This document shows, piece after piece, positions 1-5,634 of a stretch of DNA of 28,291 nt. The translations under genes and the position numbers were made by a program. Under the pieces are notes generated by a model, which worked only from the letters and a program-made list of their open reading frames with translations, ran no database searches and was not told where the DNA came from. Origin of the DNA: a virus; the IMG/VR virus record IMGVR_UViG_3300032296_000886, positions 1 to 28,291 of that record. One strand, written 5' to 3'. Each line of letters opens with the position of its first letter. Position 1 is the stretch's first letter.

Positions 1-1250
1 CCCTGCAAGTCTTCGATGATCTCGGGGATGCCCTTACCCCAGAACGCACCGGGGCACTTGATGAACGAGGTCTTGCAGTACGGCTTCTCGCCAAGGGGGT
101 CGTAGTTCAGGATCGCCTTGATGACGATGTTGCCCACCGCCCAGACGTTGGCGTCGTACTCGCGATCCTCGTCGGGCACCTCGTCGTCCGACATGCCCCA
201 CTCGCGCAGCATCTTGCCGCTGACCTTGCCCCAGAACTCCAGCGCATCGAACTCAGTCGTAGGCCGCATGTACGAGTAGTACTTGCGCTCCTCCTCGTTC
301 TTCTGAAGCTCCACGTCCTCATTGATCCACGACTGGCCGTTGCCGATCTCCAGCACCTTGCGGATGGCGTCTTCGTCGTAGCCCGGAATCCCGATGAGGT
401 CGGACAGTTGCATCCGGCTCAGGGGGTGGTACTCGAACAGGTAGCCTTCGTTGATGGTGCTGATCCCCGGCTCGGGATAGATGTAGAACGGATCGACCCG
501 CTCGTATTCCGGGCCGAGGCGCTCGATGGGTTCGACAACCGTCTGGCCCATCGCGTTGGTCTTCCACCCCAGCGCACGCTGGCGACGGACGACCGGCCCT
601 TTGACGAAGGCCGCAGGGAACGTCACGAGGTCAGTGATGAAATCGTTGAACGACGCCTCCCAGCCGCCTTGGGCGAACTGGTCTTGAATCTTGATCTTCA
701 TCCTGTCCGCACGAATTTGTGCTTGTTGCAGGATGGCGAAGCGGTAGTCTTGGCTGACCATCTCACGGATTTCAGCCATCTCCTCACGGTTCGGAGCCTT
801 GCCGTACTCCTCGACCATCTTGAGCACTCGCTCGGCGAAGATGCTCTGCACGTCCTTGTCCTGCGACGGGCTGAGGTCAGGGATGGGAGTGGCCTGCAAG
901 TCCCACGGGGGTGAGCCGTTATCGAGCAAGATGTCCCGCAGCCAAGACTCCGCAGCGCGGCACTTGACCTCGGTGATCATCATGTAAATCTCGGAGCCAC
1001 CCTGCGCACGAATCTGTTGCAGACGATCTGCTTCGTACTGGCCGTTACGCTGGCGCAGCGCACGCAGCATGATGTACTCGATGGGCTTCTTCGCCATCTG
1101 AGCACGATCCCAGCAGCCGCGCAAATAGGAAGCCAGCCCAAGGATGACGGGCTGGTTCTGACGCTCTTGCAAAGCGCGGTCAGATGCCTCTTGCTCTTGC
1201 CGCGCAAGATCAGAGTTCGATACCACTCGCAGGAATGTCAGTCCGGCCAT
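1..1250 (-). CDS. Phage portal protein (N-terminal part, cut by left window edge)
   Basis: The minus strand is open without a stop from an ATG at 1250 to the window edge, giving 416 residues of an incomplete protein. Portal proteins form the dodecameric ring at the capsid vertex through which DNA is packaged and to which the tail attaches. The translation starts MAGLTFLRVVSN. It contains a conserved-looking block near residues 392-412 (KPYCKTSFIKCPGAFWGKGI), matching my memory of the 'KxPGxFWGKGxPEL' segment of large P22-type or podoviral portal proteins. A good ribosome site (GGAAG) precedes the start. The gene begins 1 nt after the stop of the upstream 105-residue gene, so the two are probably co-transcribed and coupled. 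Its place downstream of both terminase genes supports the call. The exact family is inferred; the C-terminal half is not visible. Confidence 0.8.
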   Translation of the reverse strand, partial: MAGLTFLRVVSNSDLARQEQEASDRALQERQNQPVILGLASYLRGCWDRAQMAKKPIEYIMLRALRQRNGQYEADRLQQIRAQGGSEIYMMITEVKCRAAESWLRDILLDNGSPPWDLQATPIPDLSPSQDKDVQSIFAERVLKMVEEYGKAPNREEMAEIREMVSQDYRFAILQQAQIRADRMKIKIQDQFAQGGWEASFNDFITDLVTFPAAFVKGPVVRRQRALGWKTNAMGQTVVEPIERLGPEYERVDPFYIYPEPGISTINEGYLFEYHPLSRMQLSDLIGIPGYDEDAIRKVLEIGNGQSWINEDVELQKNEEERKYYSYMRPTTEFDALEFWGKVSGKMLREWGMSDDEVPDEDREYDANVWAVGNIVIKAILNYDPLGEKPYCKTSFIKCPGAFWGKGIPEIIEDLQ

Positions 1251-1251
1251 A

Positions 1252-1569
1252 TTACTTCCAGTGAGAGCAGCTATCGCCGTATTCACCCATGTCCATTTCC
1301 TCGCCCTTCACAATCTCCATCGCCATGTACGGCGATGTACCGCCGTTGACCAGCTTGGCAGCTTGCTTGAGTTTGGGGACATTGGTGATGGTCTGCGTCT
1401 TGTTGAAGTCTTCTTCCTCACGCAGCGCCTTCATGTACAGCTTGCCGCCCGTTATTTCCTTGGGCGGTAGGGGGCGCATGTCATAGCCCATCTGCGGCAT
1501 CTTCGCACGCACGCCAGACGTATCCATCTTGGGATTTGTTGAGAAGATCGTTCCGGGTTTGGTCGCCAT
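1252..1569 (-). CDS. Hypothetical protein between terL and portal
   Basis: This 105-residue protein is not one I recognise. The ATG at 1569 was chosen over an upstream in-frame start because a near-perfect AAGGAGG lies just before it. The protein is polar, with a Pro/Lys-rich N-terminal third, and ends in SCSHWK. No membrane segment or signal peptide is visible. It sits between terL and the portal gene, ends 1 nt before the portal ATG, and follows a terminator and a dyad, so it is the first gene of a new late transcription unit. Small proteins in this position are sometimes head-completion or scaffold-like factors, but nothing in the sequence shows that here. Confidence 0.75.
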   Translation of the reverse strand: MATKPGTIFSTNPKMDTSGVRAKMPQMGYDMRPLPPKEITGGKLYMKALREEEDFNKTQTITNVPKLKQAAKLVNGGTSPYMAMEIVKGEEMDMGEYGDSCSHWK

Positions 1570-1594
1570 GTCAGCCTCCTTACGGCAGGGTTCT

Positions 1595-1615
1595 ACCACG
1601 AAGTATACACGTGGT
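1595..1615 (-). promoter_or_regulatory. Dyad upstream of the 105-residue gene/portal unit
   Basis: Arms ACCACG (1595-1600) and CGTGGT (1610-1615) surround a spacer that itself contains the palindrome GTATAC (1603-1608). The dyad lies between the terminator at 1617-1656 and the AAGGAGG of the downstream gene. It could be an operator or an mRNA stem that sets access to the ribosome site. No convincing -35/-10 pair is seen here. Confidence 0.4.
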
Positions 1616-1616
1616 C

Positions 1617-1656
1617 AAATAAAAAGAAACCCCCAGAGATTTCTCTCGATGGGGGT
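1617..1656 (-). terminator. Rho-independent terminator after terL
   Basis: Read leftward, the stem ACCCCC/GGGGGT (1651-1656 with 1629-1634) encloses a smaller AGAG/CTCT stem. It is followed by a T-rich tail (complement of 1617-1628). It lies about 60 nt past the terL stop and before the next gene. Two further small hairpins lie between it and terL: CCCTC-TCGT-GAGGG at 1661-1674 and ACTGCT-GCGA-AGCAGT at 1688-1703. Confidence 0.75.
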
Positions 1657-1715
1657 GAATCCCTCTCGTGAGGGCAGGGAGGTGACAACTGCTGCGAAGC
1701 AGTGCTGCAAGCATA

Positions 1716-3104
1716 TCACGTCCACCCCAGAGCGGAAGCTCTTTTGATCTCGCGGCGCTGCTGCATCGGGTGCCCCTCGCTGGCGTTGCCAATGTGCAGC
1801 ATCAGGTACTGCAAGGCTTCGGCCACGTGCGAGTGCTTGTTCTTGTCGATGTCACCGTCGCCCTTGGGCTTGAAGCGGTAGCCGCCCATCATCGCCGCCT
1901 TCAACTGCGTGCAGCGCGGATCGACGAGGAAGGCCGGGTCGCCGTCCACCTGCCGCATGAGGTACTCGTCCACGGCGTTGATGCGGGCCGACACGCTGTT
2001 GGTCTTGGCAGGGATAACCCTCATCCCCTCCGCCTTGATGATGTCCACCGCCGAGCGTTCATCCGTCTGCGCCCGCTGCGTGCCCGCAGGGTCAACGACG
2101 ATGAGCACTGGGGCACCGGGGAACCGTTCGTACAGCAGGGGCTTGAGCATGGTGCGGACGAACCGCTGCACGCCCATGTCGAACGAGACACATTCGTCAA
2201 GTATCAGTGCGCGTCCTCGGGGGTCTTGCTGCCCCAGCACTGCTGCTGGCGTAAGCCCCAAGTCCATGCCAACCACCACAGGGCGAACGCCATTGACAAT
2301 GGCCCGGAGACGTTCCTTCGCCATGTGGTAGTCAGGCCGGAAGTATTTGTAGACCGGCATACCCGCCGAAGACAGTCCATAGTCACCGTCAATGTAGACA
2401 CGGATGTACTCCTCGCTGCGGCCTTGGGTGTCGTAGTATCCATCGGGCAGGTTCTCCACGTTCTCGGCGTAGGCGCTGCGGCCCGAGGGCTGCTTGAACA
2501 CATCCCAGCCGTTGTTGTTGGGGGAGACGCCATCCTTGGGATCGAGGCCCTCCATCTGGTAGTACCACCACGTGTCCATCGTCGGCGGGTTGGTATCCGC
2601 CCACATACCGTGCCACGTCGGCCCGCCGTCCTTGGCCGACGGGAATCGTCCAACACGTTTGGACATGGCGTCCACGATGTCGGGGTGGATGTCGCGGCAC
2701 TCGTTGAACCACGCGAAGGACAACTCCAGCGAGTTCAAGTTCGCCACGTCGTCGGCGTCATCCAGCGCCCGGAACATGATCTCGCACTCCACGTCGCCCA
2801 CCTTGAAGAAGTAGGTCTTGGTGGTGCGCATGTACTCCCCGCACTGGCCCGGTGGGAACCAGTCGAGGAAGGTCTTGATGGTGGTGTCCTGCAACTGACG
2901 TACAGTTTCACGGACGATGGCGCAGCGCGTCTTGCGCACACCCTGCTCGTTGGGCTGCTGCATGGAGGCGCGGCGCACCACCTCGAACGAGCAGGTCACG
3001 GACTTACCCGAACCCACTGGCCCCATGAGCACGCGCATCTTGGCGTTGGACGCCATGAACTTCTTGCCCGTGGGCGGTGGGGTGTAGTTGATGTCAAGCG
3101 GCAT
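1716..3104 (-). CDS. terL: Terminase large subunit (packaging ATPase/nuclease)
   Basis: At 462 residues this is a normal length for TerL, the motor that cuts concatemeric DNA and pumps it through the portal. Residues 28-35 (GPVGSGKS) are the Walker A loop. LSFAWFNE (about 128-135) is the Walker B strand with catalytic Glu135. The C-terminal RNase H-like nuclease shows VVVGMDLGL and LIVVDPAG, supplying two acidic metal ligands. The ATG at 3104 shares one base with the stop of the upstream gene (TGATG) and has an AAGGAA ribosome site, so translation is coupled. Terminator-like hairpins follow. Gene order TerS-like, two small genes, terL, then portal is typical of a packaging module. Confidence 0.93.
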   Translation of the reverse strand: MPLDINYTPPPTGKKFMASNAKMRVLMGPVGSGKSVTCSFEVVRRASMQQPNEQGVRKTRCAIVRETVRQLQDTTIKTFLDWFPPGQCGEYMRTTKTYFFKVGDVECEIMFRALDDADDVANLNSLELSFAWFNECRDIHPDIVDAMSKRVGRFPSAKDGGPTWHGMWADTNPPTMDTWWYYQMEGLDPKDGVSPNNNGWDVFKQPSGRSAYAENVENLPDGYYDTQGRSEEYIRVYIDGDYGLSSAGMPVYKYFRPDYHMAKERLRAIVNGVRPVVVGMDLGLTPAAVLGQQDPRGRALILDECVSFDMGVQRFVRTMLKPLLYERFPGAPVLIVVDPAGTQRAQTDERSAVDIIKAEGMRVIPAKTNSVSARINAVDEYLMRQVDGDPAFLVDPRCTQLKAAMMGGYRFKPKGDGDIDKNKHSHVAEALQYLMLHIGNASEGHPMQQRREIKRASALGWT

Positions 3105-3313
3105 CAGTGTTCCTTGAGTTCGCCCGACTCGTACTTCTCGCGCTGATCGAGGGAGTTGTGGATGATGACCCGCTCATCCTCGATGTCGGGTCGGGGGTGG
3201 CACCAGCAGGAAACACGCGGTATGTGGTCGCGCAGATCGTTGACAGGTACCACGTGGATCAAGTCGCACGTACAGTTCCTGCCTTGGTTGCAATCCCCGG
3301 TGCATGAACTCAT
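3104..3313 (-). CDS. Small cysteine-rich hypothetical protein
   Basis: This 69-residue protein has clustered cysteines and histidine (MSSCTGDCNQGRNCTC near the start, then CWCH around residues 36-39), suggesting metal binding. An AAGGAG ribosome site precedes the ATG at 3313. That ATG overlaps the upstream stop (ATGA), and the gene's own stop overlaps the terL start (TGATG). This double coupling and its place inside the terminase operon argue that it is a real late gene. I do not recognise the family. Metal binding is inferred from composition only. Confidence 0.7.
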   Translation of the reverse strand: MSSCTGDCNQGRNCTCDLIHVVPVNDLRDHIPRVSCWCHPRPDIEDERVIIHNSLDQREKYESGELKEH

Positions 3314-3513
3314 GCTGGCGCTCCTTCGACCAGCAAGATGATGAACTCGCGCCCGTGCTTCTTGCTGCGTGTGATCTTGGTCTGGTACGACAGGTTGGCC
3401 CGCCCCAGCGCGTTCTCCACCATGATGGCGTCGCTGGCGCTGCGCAATTTCAGGGCTTTGAAACCCTCGTAGGTCTGGGTGAACAGGTCTTCAATGTTCG
3501 ATGGGAGTTGCAT
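3310..3513 (-). CDS. Hypothetical protein in the terminase operon
   Basis: This 67-residue protein starts MQLPSNIEDLF and is basic in its C-terminal half (TKITRSKKHGRE). The ATG at 3513 lies inside the end of the upstream TerS-like gene (23-nt overlap). A TTG at 3537 would extend it by eight residues, but ATG is preferred. Its end overlaps the next gene by ATGA. The predicted fold would be a small alpha/beta unit ending in a hydrophobic strand (FIILLVEG). No family is recognised. Confidence 0.65.
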   Translation of the reverse strand: MQLPSNIEDLFTQTYEGFKALKLRSASDAIMVENALGRANLSYQTKITRSKKHGREFIILLVEGAPA

Positions 3514-3964
3514 CTTCGATCTCGGTCGTGGCTTCAATGGTGCGGGCGTCCTTCGGATCGGGGCCGAGGTTGATGGTGATCTTCACGCCGCCGCCACTTT
3601 CATTGGTGACTTCGGTCTTCGGCTCCAGACCCGCCCACTTCACGGTGGACTTGATGAGGTCGGCCTTCACTGCCGGTGAAACCGCTGGGTCGTGGATCAA
3701 CAACCACGAAGTTGTCAGGAGTTCTTCAGCCTGTGCGCGAGCTTTGAGTTTGAACGTCAGGCCCTTCTCACGTACCTCACCACGGTAGTGCTCGACCTTC
3801 TTCAAAAAGATGGGGTCTGCGTTGTAGGCGAGTATGTCGTTGGGCGTGATGTTGTGCCGCCCCATGATTTCTTGGAGCGTCTCTCCACTGCCTTCGAGGG
3901 TCAGTGCCACATCGAAGGCCAGCCGGTCATTCCACTTGGTGTGATGCAGGGGCAGGTTGTCCAT
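3491..3964 (-). CDS. terS: Putative terminase small subunit
   Basis: The 157-residue protein carries an HTH-like segment near residues 28-50 (TLQEIMGRHNITPNDIL). A later helical region (AVSPAVKADLIKSTVKWAGL) is followed by a Gly-rich turn and an acidic tail. An N-terminal DNA-binding HTH plus a helical oligomerisation segment is the usual TerS plan, and the gene opens the operon ending in terL. TerS recognises the pac/cos site and regulates TerL. No Shine-Dalgarno is visible before the ATG at 3964, and the promoter just upstream would start RNA at about this base, so the message may be leaderless. Call rests on position and HTH shape, not on a diagnostic motif. Confidence 0.6.
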   Translation of the reverse strand: MDNLPLHHTKWNDRLAFDVALTLEGSGETLQEIMGRHNITPNDILAYNADPIFLKKVEHYRGEVREKGLTFKLKARAQAEELLTTSWLLIHDPAVSPAVKADLIKSTVKWAGLEPKTEVTNESGGGVKITINLGPDPKDARTIEATTEIEDATPIEH

Positions 3965-3971
3965 GCTGGCG

Positions 3972-4002
3972 AATATAGCACGTGGGATTACTTGGGTGTC
4001 AA
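3972..4002 (-). promoter_or_regulatory. Leftward sigma70-like promoter for the terminase operon
   Basis: Reading leftward, a perfect -35 TTGACA (4002-3997) is followed after 19 bp by TATATT (3977-3972), preceded by TG-C as an extended -10 (TGCTATATT). The expected start of transcription is about 3965, directly at the TerS-like ATG (3964). Spacing is 2 bp longer than ideal, which the extended -10 can offset. Confidence 0.6.
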
Positions 4003-4152
4003 GAGGCGCGGTTATTCAGAAGTTTGGGGGTTTATCGGATCGAGCTAACTTTACACGTTCTATTTTTTGGGTCTTGCTTTATGGGGTTGGGTACAACTAC
4101 CGGGGGCCTTGCTTTTTTCAAGCCATGTACCCCCCTCCCCCTCGCGTCACGC

Positions 4153-4212
4153 ACGCGCATCACGTGCGCACGCGCATCATGTGCGCACATACGCATTACG
4201 CGCATTATGCGC
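4153..4212. repeat. Array of GCGCA...TGCGC palindromes
   Basis: A 17-bp unit occurs twice in tandem with one mismatch (ACGCGCATCACGTGCGC at 4153-4169; ACGCGCATCATGTGCGC at 4170-4186). A third, shorter palindrome GCGCATTATGCGC (4200-4212) follows. The perfect dodecamer palindrome ATGTGCGCACAT spans 4179-4190. The array ends 8 bp before the -35 of the rightward promoter, so it is likely an operator or activator array for that promoter, possibly acting on the leftward one too. Confidence 0.65.
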
Positions 4213-4220
4213 GAGGCAAC

Positions 4221-4249
4221 TTGACACTTTCGGCGGCATCGGCGAGTCT
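4221..4249 (+). promoter_or_regulatory. Early promoter copy 1
   Basis: TTGACA at 4221-4226 is followed after 17 bp by GAGTCT (4244-4249), then GG. The same arrangement, TTGAC-x-CT ... CGGCGAG-x-CTGG with identical spacing, lies before the paralogous gene at 5635. A consensus TATAAT is missing, so a phage-modified polymerase or an activator bound at the neighbouring palindromes may be needed. Confidence 0.55.
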
Positions 4250-4260
4250 GGATTTGTCGA

Positions 4261-4278
4261 TGCAGTGATCGCACTGCA
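4261..4278 (+). promoter_or_regulatory. Stem-loop or operator just downstream of early promoter 1
   Basis: TGCAGTG (4261-4267) and CACTGCA (4272-4278) form a perfect 7-bp stem with an ATCG loop. It starts about 10 bp after the predicted -10, so it would sit at the 5' end of the transcript. It may stabilise the RNA or be a repressor site. Confidence 0.45.
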
Positions 4279-4384
4279 AAGATTCAAAGCTCTTTAACAA
4301 CACGTAGCTGTCCCCTTGCCTGATGGCCTTCGTTTGAAGGTTGCATTCCGCTACCGGATGAGGGTCATCACTTAGGAGATAGCT

Positions 4385-4684
4385 ATGTCTGCAAAGACTT
4401 TTGAGGGTTCGGTGTCCATCGTCAAGAACACCAAGGGCGAAATCGCTCTGAAGAAAGACGCTGACGGCAAGTTCTCGGTTGACAACGCTGGCGAATGCCA
4501 CGCCAAGATGACCGAGCTTTCCAAGAAGCTCAAGGCTCCGATCAACAAGTACTCGTTGTTCGTGGCTGACGGTGGCACAGAGCCTGTGATGTTGGCTAAC
4601 CGGTTCGGCAACCCCTACATCGCCCTGCTCCCCAAGCGTGGCGATGGCGCTGTGAAGCGTAACGCTGTAACCAAGCTGGCGTAA
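4385..4684 (+). CDS. Early protein of unknown function, paralogue of the gene at 5635
   Basis: This is a 99-residue soluble protein with no recognised family. It aligns along its whole length with the product of 5635-5931. Shared features are an N-terminal F/YxGxVSV strand, DxxGKFS near residue 30, helix-forming Lys-rich middles, and the C-terminal block PVMLANRFGNPYIALLP. The ATG has a good AGGAGA site. It is the first gene of the rightward arm, lies in its own unit between the promoter at 4221 and the terminator at 4691, and has a long (about 130-nt) leader. First-transcribed phage genes often target host functions; that role is inferred from position only. Confidence 0.85.
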   Translation: MSAKTFEGSVSIVKNTKGEIALKKDADGKFSVDNAGECHAKMTELSKKLKAPINKYSLFVADGGTEPVMLANRFGNPYIALLPKRGDGAVKRNAVTKLA

Positions 4685-4690
4685 GTAGTA

Positions 4691-4722
4691 ACCCGGAGCG
4701 TGACAGGCTCCGGGTCTTTTTT
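4691..4722 (+). terminator. Rho-independent terminator after the first early gene
   Basis: A perfect 9-bp stem ACCCGGAGC/GCTCCGGGT (4691-4699, 4707-4715) with a 7-nt loop is followed by CTTTTTT (4716-4722). It begins 7 nt after the stop codon of the gene at 4385. Confidence 0.93.
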
Positions 4723-4738
4723 CAAACTGGAGAACCAC

Positions 4739-4825
4739 ATGAGTGACGACACAAAAGCAATCCTCGGCGCGATCATCTTCGCCCCCATCTTCTACTTCCT
4801 GCTGGTCGTAGTGATGTCCTTCTAA
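4739..4825 (+). CDS. 28-residue single-pass membrane peptide
   Basis: The ORF begins MSDDTKAILGA and continues with a hydrophobic run IIFAPIFYFLLVVVM (about residues 12-26), enough for one membrane helix. The ATG at 4739 has a CTGGAG ribosome site with good spacing. The gene is framed by two strong terminators, at 4691-4722 and 4830-4854, the latter 5 nt after its stop. A short acidic N-terminus and no charged residue inside the helix suggest N-out or N-in insertion without cleavage. Function is unknown; small early phage membrane peptides can act in superinfection exclusion or host takeover, which is speculation here. Confidence 0.65.
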   Translation: MSDDTKAILGAIIFAPIFYFLLVVVMSF

Positions 4826-4829
4826 CCAC

Positions 4830-4854
4830 AGCCCGCTTCGGCGGGCTTTTCTTT
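4830..4854 (+). terminator. Rho-independent terminator after the 28-residue peptide gene
   Basis: Stem AGCCCGC/GCGGGCT with a stable TTCG loop (4830-4847), followed by a T-rich tail TTTTCTTT. This is a textbook intrinsic terminator and isolates the region upstream from the large early operon. Confidence 0.92.
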
Positions 4855-5179
4855 GGCCTGCGCACAGCGCATCGGCTACGCGACCGCCACAGGTTGACAG
4901 CTTTCGGGCGGGGGCTTGGCCTTCGCTCTTTTCTTTGTGTACTACGTACACCATACGTCGGGGGTTTATAGCACCAGCCTCGCCGTACTGAACGACTTTA
5001 CAGTGGGGGGACTAGGCTAGTTTACACTTCGCTGTAACATGACACTGTGAATGTCAAGTTATACGTAACCTGACACAATCTAAGTTTACATGGCAACAAT
5101 CTATTTTTTACCTGACGCGATTTTCGGAAATTGACACATGAAACCTTACACACGTAAAGTGTCAAGTTGTGAGGAAAAC

Positions 5180-5449
5180 CCAATGAAATCAACCACTTAC
5201 GATGGGGGAGCCATGAGCCATGAGGTGAAGAACAATCTACTTGATATAGATAATATAGGTTTTTTGTGTATACCCTTTCACAAAGAGTTCACTCGACGTT
5301 TCATAACATGAAAGGCTCTGATCCTCTCCATTTTTCCGCGACATTATCTCCAAAAACGTAGATTATTTAGATTGTGCAGTGCAACATCCAATGAAATCAA
5401 GGACTTGCACGATCTAACAGCGATCTATTCCACCTCAAAAACGTAGATT
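5180..5449. repeat. Two dispersed direct repeats in the regulatory region
   Basis: CCAATGAAATCAA occurs at 5180-5192 and 5388-5400 (13 bp, exact). CAAAAACGTAGATT occurs at 5351-5364 and 5436-5449 (14 bp, exact, and ending in the TAGATTG motif). They suggest local duplication or conserved protein-binding blocks within the putative origin. Confidence 0.65.
5183..5311 (+). CDS. Possible small protein (weak call)
   Basis: A 42-codon ORF starts MKSTTYDGGAMSHEV and ends FTRRFIT. A GAGGA site lies about 8 nt before the ATG at 5183. An in-frame ATG at 5138 would give 57 residues, and one at 5213 has a strong GGGGGAG site. The inverted repeat TTGACAC/GTGTCAA just upstream could supply a promoter (TTGACA 5131, 18-bp gap, TAAAGT 5155). 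Against it: the codons are AT-rich and unlike neighbouring genes, and the ORF lies inside a repeat-rich control region. It may be chance. Confidence 0.22.
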   Translation: MKSTTYDGGAMSHEVKNNLLDIDNIGFLCIPFHKEFTRRFIT

Positions 5450-5546
5450 GTTGCGCTGTCAAGTTAGATTGTTGACGCACTTCCCCGCGCCAAGCCCCCT
5501 TTAAGCGGCTTAACATGACACATGTTCTTGGAAAACAGTCGGCCAC

Positions 5547-5575
5547 TTGACGCTCGGCGCGGCGGCGGCGAGACT
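5547..5575 (+). promoter_or_regulatory. Early promoter copy 2
   Basis: TTGACG at 5547-5552 is followed after 17 bp by GAGACT (5570-5575) and GG, matching copy 1 at 4221 in sequence and spacing. It is about 60 bp upstream of the gene at 5635 and would drive the long early run. Palindromes TTAAGCGGCTTAA (5501-5513) and ACATG-ACA-CATGT (5513-5525) lie just upstream. Confidence 0.55.
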
Positions 5576-5634
5576 GGCAGGGCCTCGGCGCTGGGCTTTG
5601 TTCAGCGTTTTACCAACCTTCTAAGGAGCCTATC

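Larger units (their letters stand above)
3965..4384. other. Divergent intergenic control region between late and early arms
   Basis: These 420 bases hold no convincing gene. They contain the leftward late promoter (3972-4002), a polypyrimidine run near 4131-4142, an array of GCGCA/TGCGC palindromes (4153-4212), the first copy of the rightward promoter motif (4221-4249), a hairpin (4261-4278) and an untranslated leader ending in the AGGAGA ribosome site of the gene at 4385. The decamer GGGGGTTTAT at 4026-4035 recurs at 4960-4969. Confidence 0.7.
5074..5474. repeat. TAGATTG iteron-like array around an AT-rich core
   Basis: The heptamer TAGATTG occurs exactly six times. Three copies are inverted on the left (CAATCTA at 5076-5082, 5097-5103, 5233-5239) and three are direct on the right (5368-5374, 5444-5450, 5465-5471). 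Several extend to TAGATTGTTG (5094-5103 inverted, 5444-5453, 5465-5474). Near-matches are TAGATTA at 5359-5365 and CGATCTA at 5410-5416 and 5421-5427. The two sets flank the AT-rich tract at 5240-5275. Such an arrangement fits a replication origin with initiator sites and an unwinding element, or a multi-site operator. Confidence 0.6.
4826..5634. other. 809-base regulatory/possible origin region
   Basis: Apart from a weak 42-codon ORF, this stretch looks non-coding. It is markedly more AT-rich than the rest between about 5040 and 5480. It contains the terminator at 4830, a TTGACA at 4894 with partial similarity to the early promoter, the perfect inverted repeat GTGTAC-TAC-GTACAC (4937-4951), three copies of TGTCAAGTT (5052-5060, 5160-5168, 5457-5465), TTGACAC...GTGTCAA arms (5131-5137, 5159-5165), TAGATTG repeats, the palindrome TTAAGCGGCTTAA (5501-5513), and early promoter copy 2. 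An AT tract with little G+C runs at 5240-5275. Confidence 0.7.

Noticed and set aside
408-914. Plus-strand ORF (168 codons) at the left edge
   Set aside because: The minus strand here is an uninterrupted portal gene with recognisable sequence; the plus frame is its shadow.
1770-3146. Long plus-strand ORF (458 codons) opposite terL
   Set aside because: It is the complement shadow of terL, lacks a ribosome site, is rich in His, Val and Arg as expected for the reverse of GC-rich coding DNA, and shows no domain.
4153-4212. CRISPR-like repeat array
   Set aside because: Units are only 17 bp, directly adjacent without spacers and palindromic, so operator sites fit much better. The Cas4-like nuclease at 18032 has no other cas gene nearby.
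4894-4925. Third copy of the early promoter motif (TTGACAGCTTTCGGGCGG)
   Set aside because: The -35 side resembles copies 1 and 2 but the GAG-x-CTGG element at the fixed spacing is absent, so it is at most a relic.
4205-4954. Minus-strand ORF (249 codons) across the first early gene and both terminators
   Set aside because: It runs through two intrinsic terminators, a promoter and a real gene on the other strand; composition is not protein-like.
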